The notes under the pieces are model-generated. The model was not told the DNA's origin, made no database searches, and saw nothing but the letters and a program-made list of their open reading frames with translations. DNA of 64,000 nt from Pseudogracilibacillus sp037071985 (GTDB taxonomy: Bacteria; Bacillota; Bacilli; Bacillales; Amphibacillaceae): the NCBI RefSeq assembly GCF_037071985.1, contig NZ_JAXHDF010000003.1:310001-374000 (forward strand), given 5' to 3'. The stretch's first letter is position 1. Each line of letters begins with the position of its first letter. This document shows, piece by piece, positions 1 to 9,623 of this stretch. A program made the position numbers and the translations under genes.

Positions 1-1
1 T

Positions 2-349
2 AAGGAAATACAAGAAGCAGTGATAAAAATAGGAAAAGTGATGCATGCTCATCCAGATATTATTGCTTCTCATGATTTTATATGTAGTGTTTTATTACAG
101 GATGAAAATATTATTGCTAAAGGAGGTGCACAAGGAGTATATTGTCTTGCTTTAAAGAAAGAAAAAATTAGTATTGCTTTAAAAGTATTGAGTGGAACTG
201 AATTAATTTGGCCATTATTAGTTGCAGAGATTCTTAAAAAAATAAATTATCAGAATGAAGACACGATTACTAATTTACTCAAATTAAGAAACGAAACAAT
301 TCAGAATGATGGTGGAAAACAAGTTGGGGAAACGAAAATTTATTTATAG
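2..349 (+). CDS. L-asparaginase II family protein, C-terminal part (5' truncated by window edge)
   Basis: The reading frame is open to the left edge, so the GTG at 20 is internal and the true start lies outside the window. The visible 115 residues carry the GGAQGVYCLAL segment and the following IALKV strand typical of the C-terminal half of PF06089 asparaginases, which hydrolyse asparagine to aspartate and ammonia. The gene ends 18 bases before a peptide-binding lipoprotein gene and is read in the same direction, so it probably belongs to the same peptide or amino-acid scavenging operon. The N-terminal part is unseen. A related amidohydrolase acting on asparagine-linked compounds cannot be excluded. 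Confidence 0.75.
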   Translation, partial: KEIQEAVIKIGKVMHAHPDIIASHDFICSVLLQDENIIAKGGAQGVYCLALKKEKISIALKVLSGTELIWPLLVAEILKKINYQNEDTITNLLKLRNETIQNDGGKQVGETKIYL

Positions 350-367
350 AAAAAGAGAGGGAACAAG

Positions 368-1942
368 ATGAAGAAATTTTTTGGGTTTTTATTTGTACTA
401 GTATTAGCATTAGTTACTGCTGCATGTGGTGGAAATAATGACAACTCTGATTCAGCAGATAAATCAACTGGTAAATCAGATGGCGGTAAGAAAGAAATTA
501 CAATTGCGATTGATCAAAACTTTGTTACACTCGATCCTCATAATGCAGGTGATACAGTATCTATTTTTGGTGTCCGTTCGATGTATGAAGGATTAGTTGG
601 TTTTGATGAAAAGATGAATATTGAACCAGCATTGGCTGAATCATATGACATCAGTGAAGACGGGTTAGTCTATACATTCAAATTAAGAGAAGATGTCACT
701 TTTCATGATGGCGAACCTTTCAATGCGGAAGCAGTTAAAGCAAACTTTGACCGTGTAATGGATGATGCGAATAATTTAAGTGCTAAACGTAGTTTCCAAT
801 TCATCGACTCATTGGAAGTTATTGGCGACTATGAAGTTGCATTCCATTTAACAGAGCCATTTAGTGCAATGATCAACAAGTTTGCAATGGTTCCAATGAT
901 TAGTCCGAAAGCAATTGAAGAAGGAACAAAATATGTTGAAGCAAATCCAGTAGGTACAGGAACATTTAAATTTGTGGAATGGAAGCAAGGTACCATTTTA
1001 GAACTTGAAAAAAATGAAGATTACTGGGGCGGAGATCAAACGAACGTTGAAAAAGTAATCTTTAGCCCAGTACCGGAGAACGGTTCACGTGTGGCTATGT
1101 TGAAAACAGGGGAAGCAGATTTTGTATATCCACTACCACAGCAAAATGTGAAAGAATTGGAAAATAACGAAGATTTAACGATCGATGAATCACCATCTAC
1201 AATTGCGCGTTATGTTTCGATTAATACATTTAAAGATCCTTACAGTGATTTAAAAGTTCGAGAAGCGATGAACTATGCAGTAGACAAAGAGGCATATATT
1301 CAAGTTGTTAAAGATGGATTTGGACATGTACTTGATTCCACAATGTCTTCTGAAACACAGTATTACTCTCAACAAGAACCTTATGAGTATGACGTGGAAA
1401 AAGCAAAAGAACTATTAAAAGAAGCTGGCTATGAAGACGGATTTGAAGCAGAAATTTGGGGAAATACAAGTTCGGAATCAGTTAAAGGAATGGAATTTAT
1501 TAAACAGCAATTAGCTCAAGTTGGTATTGATGTAACCATCAAATCGATGGAAGAAGGAACACTTTCAGATGAAATTTACACACCTGAAAAACCAGAAGAT
1601 GCAAAAGTTCAAATGTGGTATGTAAGCTGGTCTCCATCATCTGGTGATGCAGACGGAGCAACTCGTGGTTTATTCAGTAGTGAATATTTCCCACCAAATG
1701 GTGCCAACACGGCTTATTACGATAATGATGACGTAACAGAGTGGATTAAAGCTGCAAATGCTACTGCAGATCCGAAAGAGCAGGAAGCAATTTACAAGGA
1801 TATTCAGAGCACTGTGTATAGTGATGCTCCATGGATTTTCTTAGCAACAGATATCAACTTAGCAGCACATCGTAATCATCTTGAAGGTGTTTATGTAGCA
1901 CCAGATGGTTCAGTCGATATATCCCATGCACAAATAAAATAA
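368..1942 (+). CDS. Peptide ABC transporter substrate-binding lipoprotein (SBP_bac_5 family)
   Basis: This is the extracytoplasmic receptor of the importer encoded by the next four genes. A lipoprotein signal is seen: a basic start, a hydrophobic run and the lipobox LVTAAC with the lipidated Cys at residue 20, followed by a low-complexity linker rich in Asn, Ser and Asp. The mature part has features of the family, including a TLDPHNAGD segment near the start and YTFKLREDVTFHDGEPF around residues 100-115. At 524 residues it is normal for DppE, OppA or GsiB-like proteins. A GGGA-type ribosome site precedes the ATG. Ligand specificity (oligopeptide, dipeptide, glutathione or glycopeptide) cannot be told from sequence alone. 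Confidence 0.93.
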   Translation: MKKFFGFLFVLVLALVTAACGGNNDNSDSADKSTGKSDGGKKEITIAIDQNFVTLDPHNAGDTVSIFGVRSMYEGLVGFDEKMNIEPALAESYDISEDGLVYTFKLREDVTFHDGEPFNAEAVKANFDRVMDDANNLSAKRSFQFIDSLEVIGDYEVAFHLTEPFSAMINKFAMVPMISPKAIEEGTKYVEANPVGTGTFKFVEWKQGTILELEKNEDYWGGDQTNVEKVIFSPVPENGSRVAMLKTGEADFVYPLPQQNVKELENNEDLTIDESPSTIARYVSINTFKDPYSDLKVREAMNYAVDKEAYIQVVKDGFGHVLDSTMSSETQYYSQQEPYEYDVEKAKELLKEAGYEDGFEAEIWGNTSSESVKGMEFIKQQLAQVGIDVTIKSMEEGTLSDEIYTPEKPEDAKVQMWYVSWSPSSGDADGATRGLFSSEYFPPNGANTAYYDNDDVTEWIKAANATADPKEQEAIYKDIQSTVYSDAPWIFLATDINLAAHRNHLEGVYVAPDGSVDISHAQIK

Positions 1943-2008
1943 AATATAGAATAAATAAAGCTATTCATTCTATAACTATGGTAAAAATATTTCATGGAAA
2001 TTTAACGA

Positions 2009-2040
2009 AGGGCTTATGAGAGTAAGCCCTCTCTTTATTT
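2009..2040 (+). terminator. Intercistronic hairpin between receptor and permease genes
   Basis: An 8-bp perfect stem (AGGGCTTA at 2009, TAAGCCCT at 2023) with a six-base loop is followed by a moderately T-rich tract. It lies in the 113-base gap after the receptor gene. Such hairpins commonly make receptor mRNA more abundant than permease mRNA by partial termination or 3' protection. That role here is inferred. Confidence 0.6.
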
Positions 2041-2055
2041 GGAGGTGTATTTTCT

Positions 2056-2976
2056 TTGTGGCGATATCTCATTAGACGAATTATTAGTTTGATCCCTTTA
2101 CTATTAGTCGTTTCATTTGTTGTCTTTATGTTCATTCATATTATTCCTGGTGATCCAGCACGATTATTAGCAGGAAAAGAAGCAACTGTGGAAGAAGTGG
2201 AAATGGCAAGGGTAAGCCTTGGTTTAGATAAGCCGTTATATGAGCAATATTTTGTATATTTAAAAGGATTGTTAACAGGTGATCTCGGTTACTCCATTAA
2301 ATCGGGGGCTCCGGTCAGTAAATTAATTGGAGATCGGATCTTACCAACGTTAGGACTGACTTTTCTAAGTATTGCTTGGGCACTTATTATTGGAATTTTA
2401 ATCGGAATTATTTCCGCAGTATTTAGAAACAGATGGCCAGATCATCTTGGAATGTTTACGGCTGTTTCCGGAATTTCACTTCCAAACTTTTGGATAGGGC
2501 TTGTCCTAATTCAGATATTTTCCGTACAGCTTGGATTGTTTCCAACCGGTGGAGCGGAAGGGTTTAAAAGTTATATTATGCCATCATTTGCTTTAGGAGC
2601 AGGGATTATGGCAATGATTGCCCGGTTTACCCGTTCATCTCTTGTGGAGAGTATGAAGCAAGATTATATTCGGATGGGACGAGCGAAAGGATTAGGCAGT
2701 AAGCAGATTGTTTTTGGACATGCATTAAAAAATTCTTTAATTCCAGTTATAACAGTTGCCGGACTGCAATTTGGATTTTTACTCGGTGGTTCTGTCGTAG
2801 TAGAAACTGTTTTCAGCTTTCCCGGACTAGGGACATTGTTAATCGACTCGATCCAGTTCCGTGATTATCCAGTAGTTCAGGCGGAGATTTTATTATTTGC
2901 TTTTCAATTTATTATGGTGAATTTAATTATTGATGTTGTCTACGGATTTTTAAATCCGAAAATACGACTTGAATAA
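2056..2976 (+). CDS. Peptide ABC transporter permease (DppB/OppB family)
   Basis: This is the first of two inner-membrane subunits forming the translocation path. The translation begins MWRYLIRRI and has about six hydrophobic segments. The conserved LLLVVSFVVFMFIHIIPGDP region near residues 15-35 and the EAA-type loop (MGRAKGLGSKQIVFGHALKN, around residue 215) are typical of DppB/OppB. The start codon is TTG at 2056, behind GGAGGTG at 2041-2047; no better in-frame start is near. Length (306 aa) is usual. It is followed at once by the partner permease. Confidence 0.93.
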   Translation: MWRYLIRRIISLIPLLLVVSFVVFMFIHIIPGDPARLLAGKEATVEEVEMARVSLGLDKPLYEQYFVYLKGLLTGDLGYSIKSGAPVSKLIGDRILPTLGLTFLSIAWALIIGILIGIISAVFRNRWPDHLGMFTAVSGISLPNFWIGLVLIQIFSVQLGLFPTGGAEGFKSYIMPSFALGAGIMAMIARFTRSSLVESMKQDYIRMGRAKGLGSKQIVFGHALKNSLIPVITVAGLQFGFLLGGSVVVETVFSFPGLGTLLIDSIQFRDYPVVQAEILLFAFQFIMVNLIIDVVYGFLNPKIRLE

Positions 2977-2992
2977 GGAGGGAAAGATATAC

Positions 2993-3880
2993 ATGAACAG
3001 TCTTCAGACGGAGAGTGCAGAAATTGAACAAAGCAAATCACCGAATTCTTTTCTGCAATTTTGGCGATCATTTCATCGTAAAAAACCTGCAGCGATTTCT
3101 CTATACTTTGTTTTACTTTTGTTTATCATTGCGGTGATCGGACCATTTATTACTCCTTACGATGCAGCGGAGCCAAATTATAATAATTTATTAGAAACAC
3201 CATCTTTGGCACATTTTTTTGGTACGGATGAATATGGGAGAGATATTTTAAGCCGAATTATTGCTGGAGCTAGAATTTCTTTATCTGTCAGTGTTTCGGC
3301 GGTTACAATCGGTGCAATTATCGGAACGATTCTTGGATTAATAAGCGGATTTATCGGCAAATGGGTTGATAAATTAATTATGCGCATTTGTGACGTACTG
3401 TTCGCTTTCCCTGATTTAATTTTAGCAATCGGAATCGTAGCTATTTTAGGACCGGGGTTAAAAAATGTCGTTATAGCGGTTGCATTTTTTAGTATTCCTT
3501 CATTTGCAAGGATTGTGCGTGGAGCAACGTTAGAAGTAAAAGAAATGTTATTTGTGGAAGCAGCAGAGTCCATTGGTGCAGGACGGCTTCGAATTATGTT
3601 TAAGCATGTGTTGCCAGAGACACTTCCGACTGTTATCGTTTATTTCACAATGAATGTTGGAACAGCTATTTTAGCAGCTGCCAGCTTAAGTTTTCTAGGT
3701 TTAGGTGCAGAGCCATCATCACCTGATTGGGGTGCGATGCTTAGCGTATCAAGAGATTATATCGGAACCGCATTTCATTTAGTGTTTTTCCCAGGACTCA
3801 TTATCTTCCTTACTGTATTAGCATTTAATCTTTTAGGTGATGGGTTAAGAGAAATGCTCGATCCAAAAATGAAAGATTAG
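2993..3880 (+). CDS. Peptide ABC transporter permease (DppC/OppC family)
   Basis: This is the second permease subunit. The frame opens at TTG 2969 inside the previous gene, but the ATG at 2993 sits 10 bases after AAGGAGGG and is the better start, giving 295 residues. An OppC-type N-terminal cytoplasmic arm precedes the first membrane span (about residues 35-58). The FGTDEYGRDILSRIIAGAR signature follows at about 80-98, and the EAA loop (EAAESIGAGRLRIMFKHVLP) near 190 contacts the ATPases. The gene is tightly spaced with dppB-like and ATPase genes in one operon. Confidence 0.93.
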   Translation: MNSLQTESAEIEQSKSPNSFLQFWRSFHRKKPAAISLYFVLLLFIIAVIGPFITPYDAAEPNYNNLLETPSLAHFFGTDEYGRDILSRIIAGARISLSVSVSAVTIGAIIGTILGLISGFIGKWVDKLIMRICDVLFAFPDLILAIGIVAILGPGLKNVVIAVAFFSIPSFARIVRGATLEVKEMLFVEAAESIGAGRLRIMFKHVLPETLPTVIVYFTMNVGTAILAAASLSFLGLGAEPSSPDWGAMLSVSRDYIGTAFHLVFFPGLIIFLTVLAFNLLGDGLREMLDPKMKD

Positions 3881-3891
3881 GAGGGTTATAA

Positions 3892-4893
3892 TTGCCAGAT
3901 TTACTTGAAGTTAAAAATCTTAAAACAGGTTTTCATAGCGAAAATGGTTTTTTACCGGTTGTCCATGGAGTCAGTTTTAATGTCAAACAAGGTGAAATTG
4001 TCGGGTTAGTTGGTGAATCAGGCAGTGGTAAAAGTGTTACATCTTTATCAGTTATGCGATTGTTTCACGATACACCGGGGGAAATCGTTGAAGGTGAAAT
4101 TACGTATAAAGGAAAAAATTTATTAGATTTAACAGAAAAAGAAATGACAAGTTATCGGGGAAAAGAATTATCGATGATTTTTCAGGAGCCAATGACAGCG
4201 TTAAATCCTGTATTGAAAATTGGCAGACAAATGCGTGAGACGATCATGATGCATATGGGTATGAACAAGAAAGATGCCCATCAGTACGCGATTGAAACGC
4301 TAGAATCTGTTGGTATTCCTCGAGCGGCAGAAATTATGAATGAATACCCGCACCAGCTTTCCGGTGGGATGAGACAAAGAGTAATCATTGCGATGCAAAT
4401 TTCTTGTAACCCTTCTTTACTCATAGCTGATGAGCCGACAACAGCACTTGATGTAACGATACAAGCACAAATTTTAAAGTTATTAGAACGTATTCAAGCA
4501 AAAACGAATATGGGTATTTTATTAATTACGCATGATCTAGGTGTTGTGGCTGAAATTTGTGACAGAGTAATCGTTATGTACGCGGGAGAAATTGTGGAAG
4601 AAGCAACAGCGGTAGAATTATTTGAAAATCCTCAGCATCCTTATACAAAAGGGTTAATGAACTCAGTTCCGAAAATCGGCTCGAAGAAAAAACGGCTAGA
4701 TTCTATTTCAGGTACAGTTCCAAATGCAAGCAATATGCCAAAAGGCTGTAAGTTTGCACCTCGCTGCCCATATGCGATGCCGATATGCCAAGAGAAAGAA
4801 CCGGGGTTAATCGCTTCGGAAAATCATTCAGCAAGATGTTGGTTATTAGATGAAGAAACTGTGAAAGAGGAGGAAAAGCAAATTGACTACTAA
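3892..4893 (+). CDS. Peptide ABC transporter ATP-binding protein (DppD/OppD family)
   Basis: A cytoplasmic ATPase that energises peptide import. It has Walker A GESGSGKS (about residues 42-49), signature LSGGMRQRV, Walker B LLIADEPTTALD and the switch-loop THD. It also has the C-terminal oligo_HPY extension with four cysteines (GCKFAPRCPYAMPICQ and the later RCW) typical of OppD/DppD, which bind an iron-sulfur cluster in some members. The start is TTG at 3892 behind AGGAGGG. The end overlaps the next ATPase start by 11 bases, which suggests translational coupling. Confidence 0.94.
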   Translation: MPDLLEVKNLKTGFHSENGFLPVVHGVSFNVKQGEIVGLVGESGSGKSVTSLSVMRLFHDTPGEIVEGEITYKGKNLLDLTEKEMTSYRGKELSMIFQEPMTALNPVLKIGRQMRETIMMHMGMNKKDAHQYAIETLESVGIPRAAEIMNEYPHQLSGGMRQRVIIAMQISCNPSLLIADEPTTALDVTIQAQILKLLERIQAKTNMGILLITHDLGVVAEICDRVIVMYAGEIVEEATAVELFENPQHPYTKGLMNSVPKIGSKKKRLDSISGTVPNASNMPKGCKFAPRCPYAMPICQEKEPGLIASENHSARCWLLDEETVKEEEKQIDY

Positions 4894-5698
4894 TTTAATA
4901 GAAGCGAAAGATCTTACAAAGCATTTTCCTCTTAATACAGGTTGGTTTCAAGAAAAGAAGGTAGTGAAAGCAGTTAATGGAATTTCATTTACTATAAAAG
5001 CTGGGGAAACATTTGGGCTTGTTGGAGAATCAGGTTGCGGGAAATCAACAACTGGTCGATTGTTAAATGGATTAATTCCGCTCGATTCTGGAACACTTCT
5101 TTTTAAAGGGAAAGACTTGTCCAAAGCAAGTAAAAATGAATGGAAAAAGTACCGTCCTAAAATGCAAATGGTTTTCCAAGATCCGTATGCATCACTTAGT
5201 CCAAGGATGAAAATTAAAGATATTTTACGAGAACCATTAGATATTCACCATAAAAATATGTCCTCAGCTGAAAAAAATAAACGAGTAGAAGATTTACTTG
5301 ATAAATGTGGAATTAGTAAATTTCATTTAAACAAATATCCACACGAATTTAGTGGCGGGCAAAGACAGCGAATTAGTATAGCGCGAGCGCTCATCTTAAA
5401 GCCTGAATTAATTATTGCAGATGAGCCAGTATCTGCTTTAGACGTTTCTATCCAGTCACAGATTTTAAATCTAATGAAAGATTTACAAGAAGAATATAAT
5501 TTAACATATTTATTTATCTCACATGATTTAAGCGTAGTCGAACATATTAGTGACCGAGTAGGAGTAATGTACTTCGGTAACTTAGTGGAAGTGGCAACGA
5601 AAGAGGAGCTTTTTACGAACCCACAACATGATTATACGAAAACATTATTATCTTCAATTCCGCAAATGGTGCCAAAAGCGAAACGAAAAGAGGCATAA
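4883..5698 (+). CDS. Peptide ABC transporter ATP-binding protein (DppF/OppF family)
   Basis: The second ATPase of the heterodimeric motor. Walker A GESGCGKST, signature FSGGQRQRISIARAL, Walker B LIIADEPVSALDVS and the SHD switch are all present. At 271 residues it is shorter than many OppF proteins because it lacks most of the C-terminal cysteine extension. It starts with TTG at 4883 inside the end of the preceding gene, with GAGGAGG upstream. It closes the importer operon; the aminopeptidase gene follows after 48 bases and may be co-transcribed. Confidence 0.94.
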   Translation: MTTNLIEAKDLTKHFPLNTGWFQEKKVVKAVNGISFTIKAGETFGLVGESGCGKSTTGRLLNGLIPLDSGTLLFKGKDLSKASKNEWKKYRPKMQMVFQDPYASLSPRMKIKDILREPLDIHHKNMSSAEKNKRVEDLLDKCGISKFHLNKYPHEFSGGQRQRISIARALILKPELIIADEPVSALDVSIQSQILNLMKDLQEEYNLTYLFISHDLSVVEHISDRVGVMYFGNLVEVATKEELFTNPQHDYTKTLLSSIPQMVPKAKRKEA

Positions 5699-5746
5699 TT
5701 TTATTTTTGTGCGCGGAATTGAATGCGATAAGTAAGGAGAATAAAA

Positions 5747-7132
5747 ATGGAGATTACGATTATTCCGATTCATAAAGCAGATGAGGAGCTACCATTTTTC
5801 CAAGAAAATTCTAGTGTTGGCTTTGGTACGAGTCAATTCATCCAAAAAGAAGGGGAATTATTTTTATATATCGGATTAGGTGAGAACAAGCTGACATTTG
5901 AAGATGTACGCTTTTTAGGAGGTATTTGCCGGAAAGCATTATACAAAATGAAAGATGCAGCTGTTCGGATTAATTATCAAGCGATCGTTAATCGGTCTTT
6001 GAATTTACAGATTTCTGAAACAATCATCTGTTTTATGGAAGGATGGTATTTAGCTAACTATCAATTCCGCCCCTATAAAAAAGAGGAAGAGAAATTAAGT
6101 ACGTTAGCGGTTCACTGGGAAGAGAAACGTTTTAAAGATTGGGAGCAGGAAGCTTACACAAGAGCAACTGCTGTAAATTTTGCTAGAGATTTATGTAATG
6201 AACCGGCAAATAAGTTAACACCGACTTCGTACGCACAATACTTAAGAAAAATGTTTAAAGATACGGATGTAGTCGTTGAAATTATTGAGGGTGATGCATT
6301 ATCTAAGAGAGACTTTCCTGGAATAAATGCTGTTTCTAAGGGAAGCAGTGAACCAGCAAAACTCGCTATTTTAACGTTAAATCGTCAGTCAGATAAGGAA
6401 AAAGTTGCATTAGTCGGTAAAGGGGTAACATTTGATTCAGGTGGAATCAATGCGAAGACAGCAAGCGATATCGGTGAAATGAAAATGGATATGGGTGGAT
6501 CGGCTGCAGTTGCAGGTGCAATGAAATTATTAGCTGATACAGATGCAAGTGTTAATGTCGTTGCGATTCTACCACTTGTTCAAAATCTTGCAGACGGAAA
6601 TGCATTTTTACCATCGGATGTTATTCAGTATCCGAATGGACTGCATGTCGAAGTTGGTAATACGGATGCGGAAGGACGTTTAATTTTAGCTGACGGGTTA
6701 TTGTACGCTCAATCGGTCGGTGCCAAAACAATTATTGATATTGCAACGTTAACAGGAAGTATCGGCAGTGCATTGGGTCTAAAAGCTGCAGGGGTTTTCA
6801 GTAATGCCGAAGAGGACTTATGGCAGTATAAAAAGCTGGGTGACGAGACAGGCGATTACATATGGCCAATGCCTGTATATGATGATTATATTCATTATTT
6901 GAAAAGCGATGCTGCCGATGTAAACAATATGAGCAGTTCCCAGTTTGGGGGAGCAATTACTGCTGCTTTATTTTTAAAACAGTTCATTGAACCCGATAAA
7001 AAGTGGATTCATATCGATATGGCGAATACGGTAAGACCATGGAAAGTACAAGGATATTATGTTCAAGGTGCATCCGGATACGGAGTTCGTTTATTGTATG
7101 AGATAGTAAAACAAAAAACTTTAGGTAACTAA
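5747..7132 (+). CDS. pepA: Leucyl aminopeptidase, M17 family
   Basis: A cytosolic two-metal aminopeptidase that trims N-terminal residues from imported peptides. The M17 signature NTDAEGRL is at residues 305-312, and the metal/catalytic lysine region GKGVTFDSGGINAK is near 225. Length (461 aa) is slightly shorter than the usual 480-500 because the non-catalytic N-terminal domain is compact. GGAG precedes the ATG. Its place directly behind a peptide importer fits a role in using imported peptides. Exact specificity cannot be inferred. Confidence 0.9.
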   Translation: MEITIIPIHKADEELPFFQENSSVGFGTSQFIQKEGELFLYIGLGENKLTFEDVRFLGGICRKALYKMKDAAVRINYQAIVNRSLNLQISETIICFMEGWYLANYQFRPYKKEEEKLSTLAVHWEEKRFKDWEQEAYTRATAVNFARDLCNEPANKLTPTSYAQYLRKMFKDTDVVVEIIEGDALSKRDFPGINAVSKGSSEPAKLAILTLNRQSDKEKVALVGKGVTFDSGGINAKTASDIGEMKMDMGGSAAVAGAMKLLADTDASVNVVAILPLVQNLADGNAFLPSDVIQYPNGLHVEVGNTDAEGRLILADGLLYAQSVGAKTIIDIATLTGSIGSALGLKAAGVFSNAEEDLWQYKKLGDETGDYIWPMPVYDDYIHYLKSDAADVNNMSSSQFGGAITAALFLKQFIEPDKKWIHIDMANTVRPWKVQGYYVQGASGYGVRLLYEIVKQKTLGN

Positions 7133-7263
7133 TAATTACTGTCTTTATATAAGATTATCTATTTTACGTGTAGAGCGAAGCCCATGTTAGAAGGTAAAAA
7201 GTTTTATAGATTAAAATAATAGTAAACTAGTAATTTTTAAAAAATAACTTCGGAGTGATATAT

Positions 7264-8547
7264 ATGCAATTAGATTGGCCAGCACATTATGGAGACCCTT
7301 CATGGTTTTTACATGATCGATTCGGAATGTTTATTCATTGGGGCTTATATTCTTTAAAGGCTAAAGATGAGTGGATCATGACGCAAGATAAGATAAACAA
7401 GGAAGAGTACGAAAAGTTATTTTATCAATTTGAAGCAGATCTCTATGAACCGAAAAAATGGGTGAAACAAGCAAAAGAGAGTGGAATGAAATACATTGTT
7501 CTAACGACGAAGCATCACGAAGGATTCGCATTATGGGATAGTGCCTATACGGAGTATAAAATTACAAATACACCTTATGGAAAAGATGCTTTAAAAGAGT
7601 TCGTCGAAGCATGCCGGGAAGAAGATATGAAAATTGGTTTCTACCATTCAGTTATTGATTGGCATCACGAACATTTTACAATTGATGGGCTGCATCCTGC
7701 CCGAGAAGATGAAGATGTTAAAGCAGAAAATCGAGATATGAAAATCTATCAGGAGTATTTGTATAATCAAGTGGAAGAGCTTGTTACGCAGTATGGAAAA
7801 ATTGATTATTTCTGGTTTGATTTTTCTTATGATGATCGCGAATGGAGTTGGGCAAAAGGAAAAGGTGCAAAAGATTGGCGCTCAGAGGAATTGGAACAGT
7901 TAATTTTAAAACATCAGCCACATATGATTATTAATAATCGCCTTGGGTTAGATCGAGGTGTTTATACACCGGAACAATATCAGCCGACAGAAGTTCTGAT
8001 GACTTCTGATAATAAAAAAAGAGTTTGGGAAGCATGCCAAACATTTAATGATCGGTGGACCTATAATCCAAATAATTTAAACATGAAATCAGCTGAGATG
8101 ATTATCAAATTACTCATTGATACAGTATCAAAAGACGGAAATTTACTGATGAATTTCGGTCCGACCGCAAGAGGGAATTTTGACGAAGCCTCAACAAAAG
8201 TGCTAGAAGAAATCGCAGACTGGATGACATATCATAGCTCGTCTATTTATGGTGCAGGTTCCTCTAGCTTACGTGCCCCGCAGGATTGCAGGATAACAGC
8301 AAAAGAGGATCGGATATTTATTCATATTTTTTCTTGGCCGTTTAGAACCATTCATTTAAAAAACTTTCCGCTGGATATTCAATATGCGCGATTCTTACAT
8401 GATCACTCAGAGGTTACTGTAAAACGTTTTGACCCTGCAGATTTGATTCATCATGATTTACCAGTCATTGCTGAAGATGAAGTTGTTTTAGAATTACCAG
8501 TTATTAAACCAAATCATCTGGTGCCAGTTATTGAAATTAAGTTGTGA
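7264..8547 (+). CDS. Alpha-L-fucosidase, GH29 family
   Basis: Hydrolyses alpha-linked L-fucose from glycans or glycoconjugates. The N-terminal barrel begins with the FGMFIHWGLYS motif and has TTKHHEGFALWDS near residue 85, both hallmarks of GH29. The WFD motif places the likely nucleophile at Asp186. No signal peptide is visible, so it should act inside the cell on imported substrate. The frame opens at GTG 7255, but the ATG at 7264 is 8 bases after GGAG and gives 427 residues. The position between an aminopeptidase and a ROK kinase suggests glycopeptide or fucosyl-disaccharide use. Confidence 0.9.
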   Translation: MQLDWPAHYGDPSWFLHDRFGMFIHWGLYSLKAKDEWIMTQDKINKEEYEKLFYQFEADLYEPKKWVKQAKESGMKYIVLTTKHHEGFALWDSAYTEYKITNTPYGKDALKEFVEACREEDMKIGFYHSVIDWHHEHFTIDGLHPAREDEDVKAENRDMKIYQEYLYNQVEELVTQYGKIDYFWFDFSYDDREWSWAKGKGAKDWRSEELEQLILKHQPHMIINNRLGLDRGVYTPEQYQPTEVLMTSDNKKRVWEACQTFNDRWTYNPNNLNMKSAEMIIKLLIDTVSKDGNLLMNFGPTARGNFDEASTKVLEEIADWMTYHSSSIYGAGSSSLRAPQDCRITAKEDRIFIHIFSWPFRTIHLKNFPLDIQYARFLHDHSEVTVKRFDPADLIHHDLPVIAEDEVVLELPVIKPNHLVPVIEIKL

Positions 8548-8654
8548 TAACAAGCTTTTTTAGTTGGTAGTGTAGATTGGTATAGGAGTAGATTTCTAAC
8601 AGAGAAAATCATCCAAAAAACGAATGAGAAGATTTGAATAGAAGGATGGACAGC

Positions 8655-9623
8655 ATGAGTCAAATAATAATCGGAATTGACATAGGTGGCACCTATGTAA
8701 AAATTGGTGTGGTCAATTTGTTTGGTGAAATTTTAAAGAAATGGAAAATTGAAACAGATAGACAAGCACAAGGAAAATATATCGTTGATCATATTTGGAA
8801 ATCCATTGAAGAGAATGTAACAACTAATGAATTTGAAAATGTCCTTGGGATCGGAATTGGGGTTCCGGGATTTATTGATAAAACTCAAGGAAAGATAGAT
8901 GCTGTCAATATTGGCTGGGTAAATTATGAATTGAAAAGAAAATTTGAGGAAAAAACAAATCTTCCCATCATAATAGAAAACGATGCGAATACTGCTGCTT
9001 TAGGCGAATACTGGCACGACCCAATGATTTCCGATCATATGATGCTAGTTACATTAGGAACTGGAGTAGGAAGCGGAATTATTATGGATGGTAATGTATT
9101 ACACGGGTATAAAGGGTTAGCTGGAGAAATTGGTCATTATGTTGTCGATCCTGATGGTTCTCCATGTAATTGTGGCAGAAGAGGATGTTTAGATACGATT
9201 GCATCTGCAACAGGTGTAGAACGAGAAGCAATGAAAATTGTGCAGCAGGAACCAAATTCCAAGTTAGCAAAATTATATTCATCTCATCAGGAGCTGACCG
9301 CTAAAGATGTTTTTCAATTAGCGGAAGCAGGTGACGCCCATTCACAGGAAATTATTGACCAATTAGTTGACTATCTTGGTTTTGTTTTAGCGAACGTAGG
9401 AACGGTCGTTAATCCGTTTAAAATATTAATTGGAGGCGGCCTATCGCAAGCTGGAATCACATTTGTACAACAAATAGAGGCATCTTTTAAGAAACATTCT
9501 CTTCGTTGGATTAGTGAAACTACACAAGTAGAAATCGCAAAGTTAGGCAATGATGCAGGAATTATTGGTGCTGGCTATTTGATTAAAAAAGCACTGAGTA
9601 AGGAGACGTCAACATGTTATTAG
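8655..9623 (+). CDS. ROK family sugar kinase
   Basis: Phosphorylates a hexose or N-acetyl-hexosamine with ATP. It has the N-terminal phosphate loop IGIDIGGTYVKIG, the sugar-binding ENDANTAALGE segment (about residue 105) and the ROK zinc motif CNCGRRGCLD near residue 173. The frame can start at TTG 8634, but the ATG at 8655 has an AAGGA element at a good distance. There is no N-terminal DNA-binding domain, so it is a kinase rather than a ROK repressor. The end overlaps cutC by 10 bases. The substrate is unknown; glucose, GlcNAc or ManNAc are all possible. Confidence 0.88.
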   Translation: MSQIIIGIDIGGTYVKIGVVNLFGEILKKWKIETDRQAQGKYIVDHIWKSIEENVTTNEFENVLGIGIGVPGFIDKTQGKIDAVNIGWVNYELKRKFEEKTNLPIIIENDANTAALGEYWHDPMISDHMMLVTLGTGVGSGIIMDGNVLHGYKGLAGEIGHYVVDPDGSPCNCGRRGCLDTIASATGVEREAMKIVQQEPNSKLAKLYSSHQELTAKDVFQLAEAGDAHSQEIIDQLVDYLGFVLANVGTVVNPFKILIGGGLSQAGITFVQQIEASFKKHSLRWISETTQVEIAKLGNDAGIIGAGYLIKKALSKETSTCY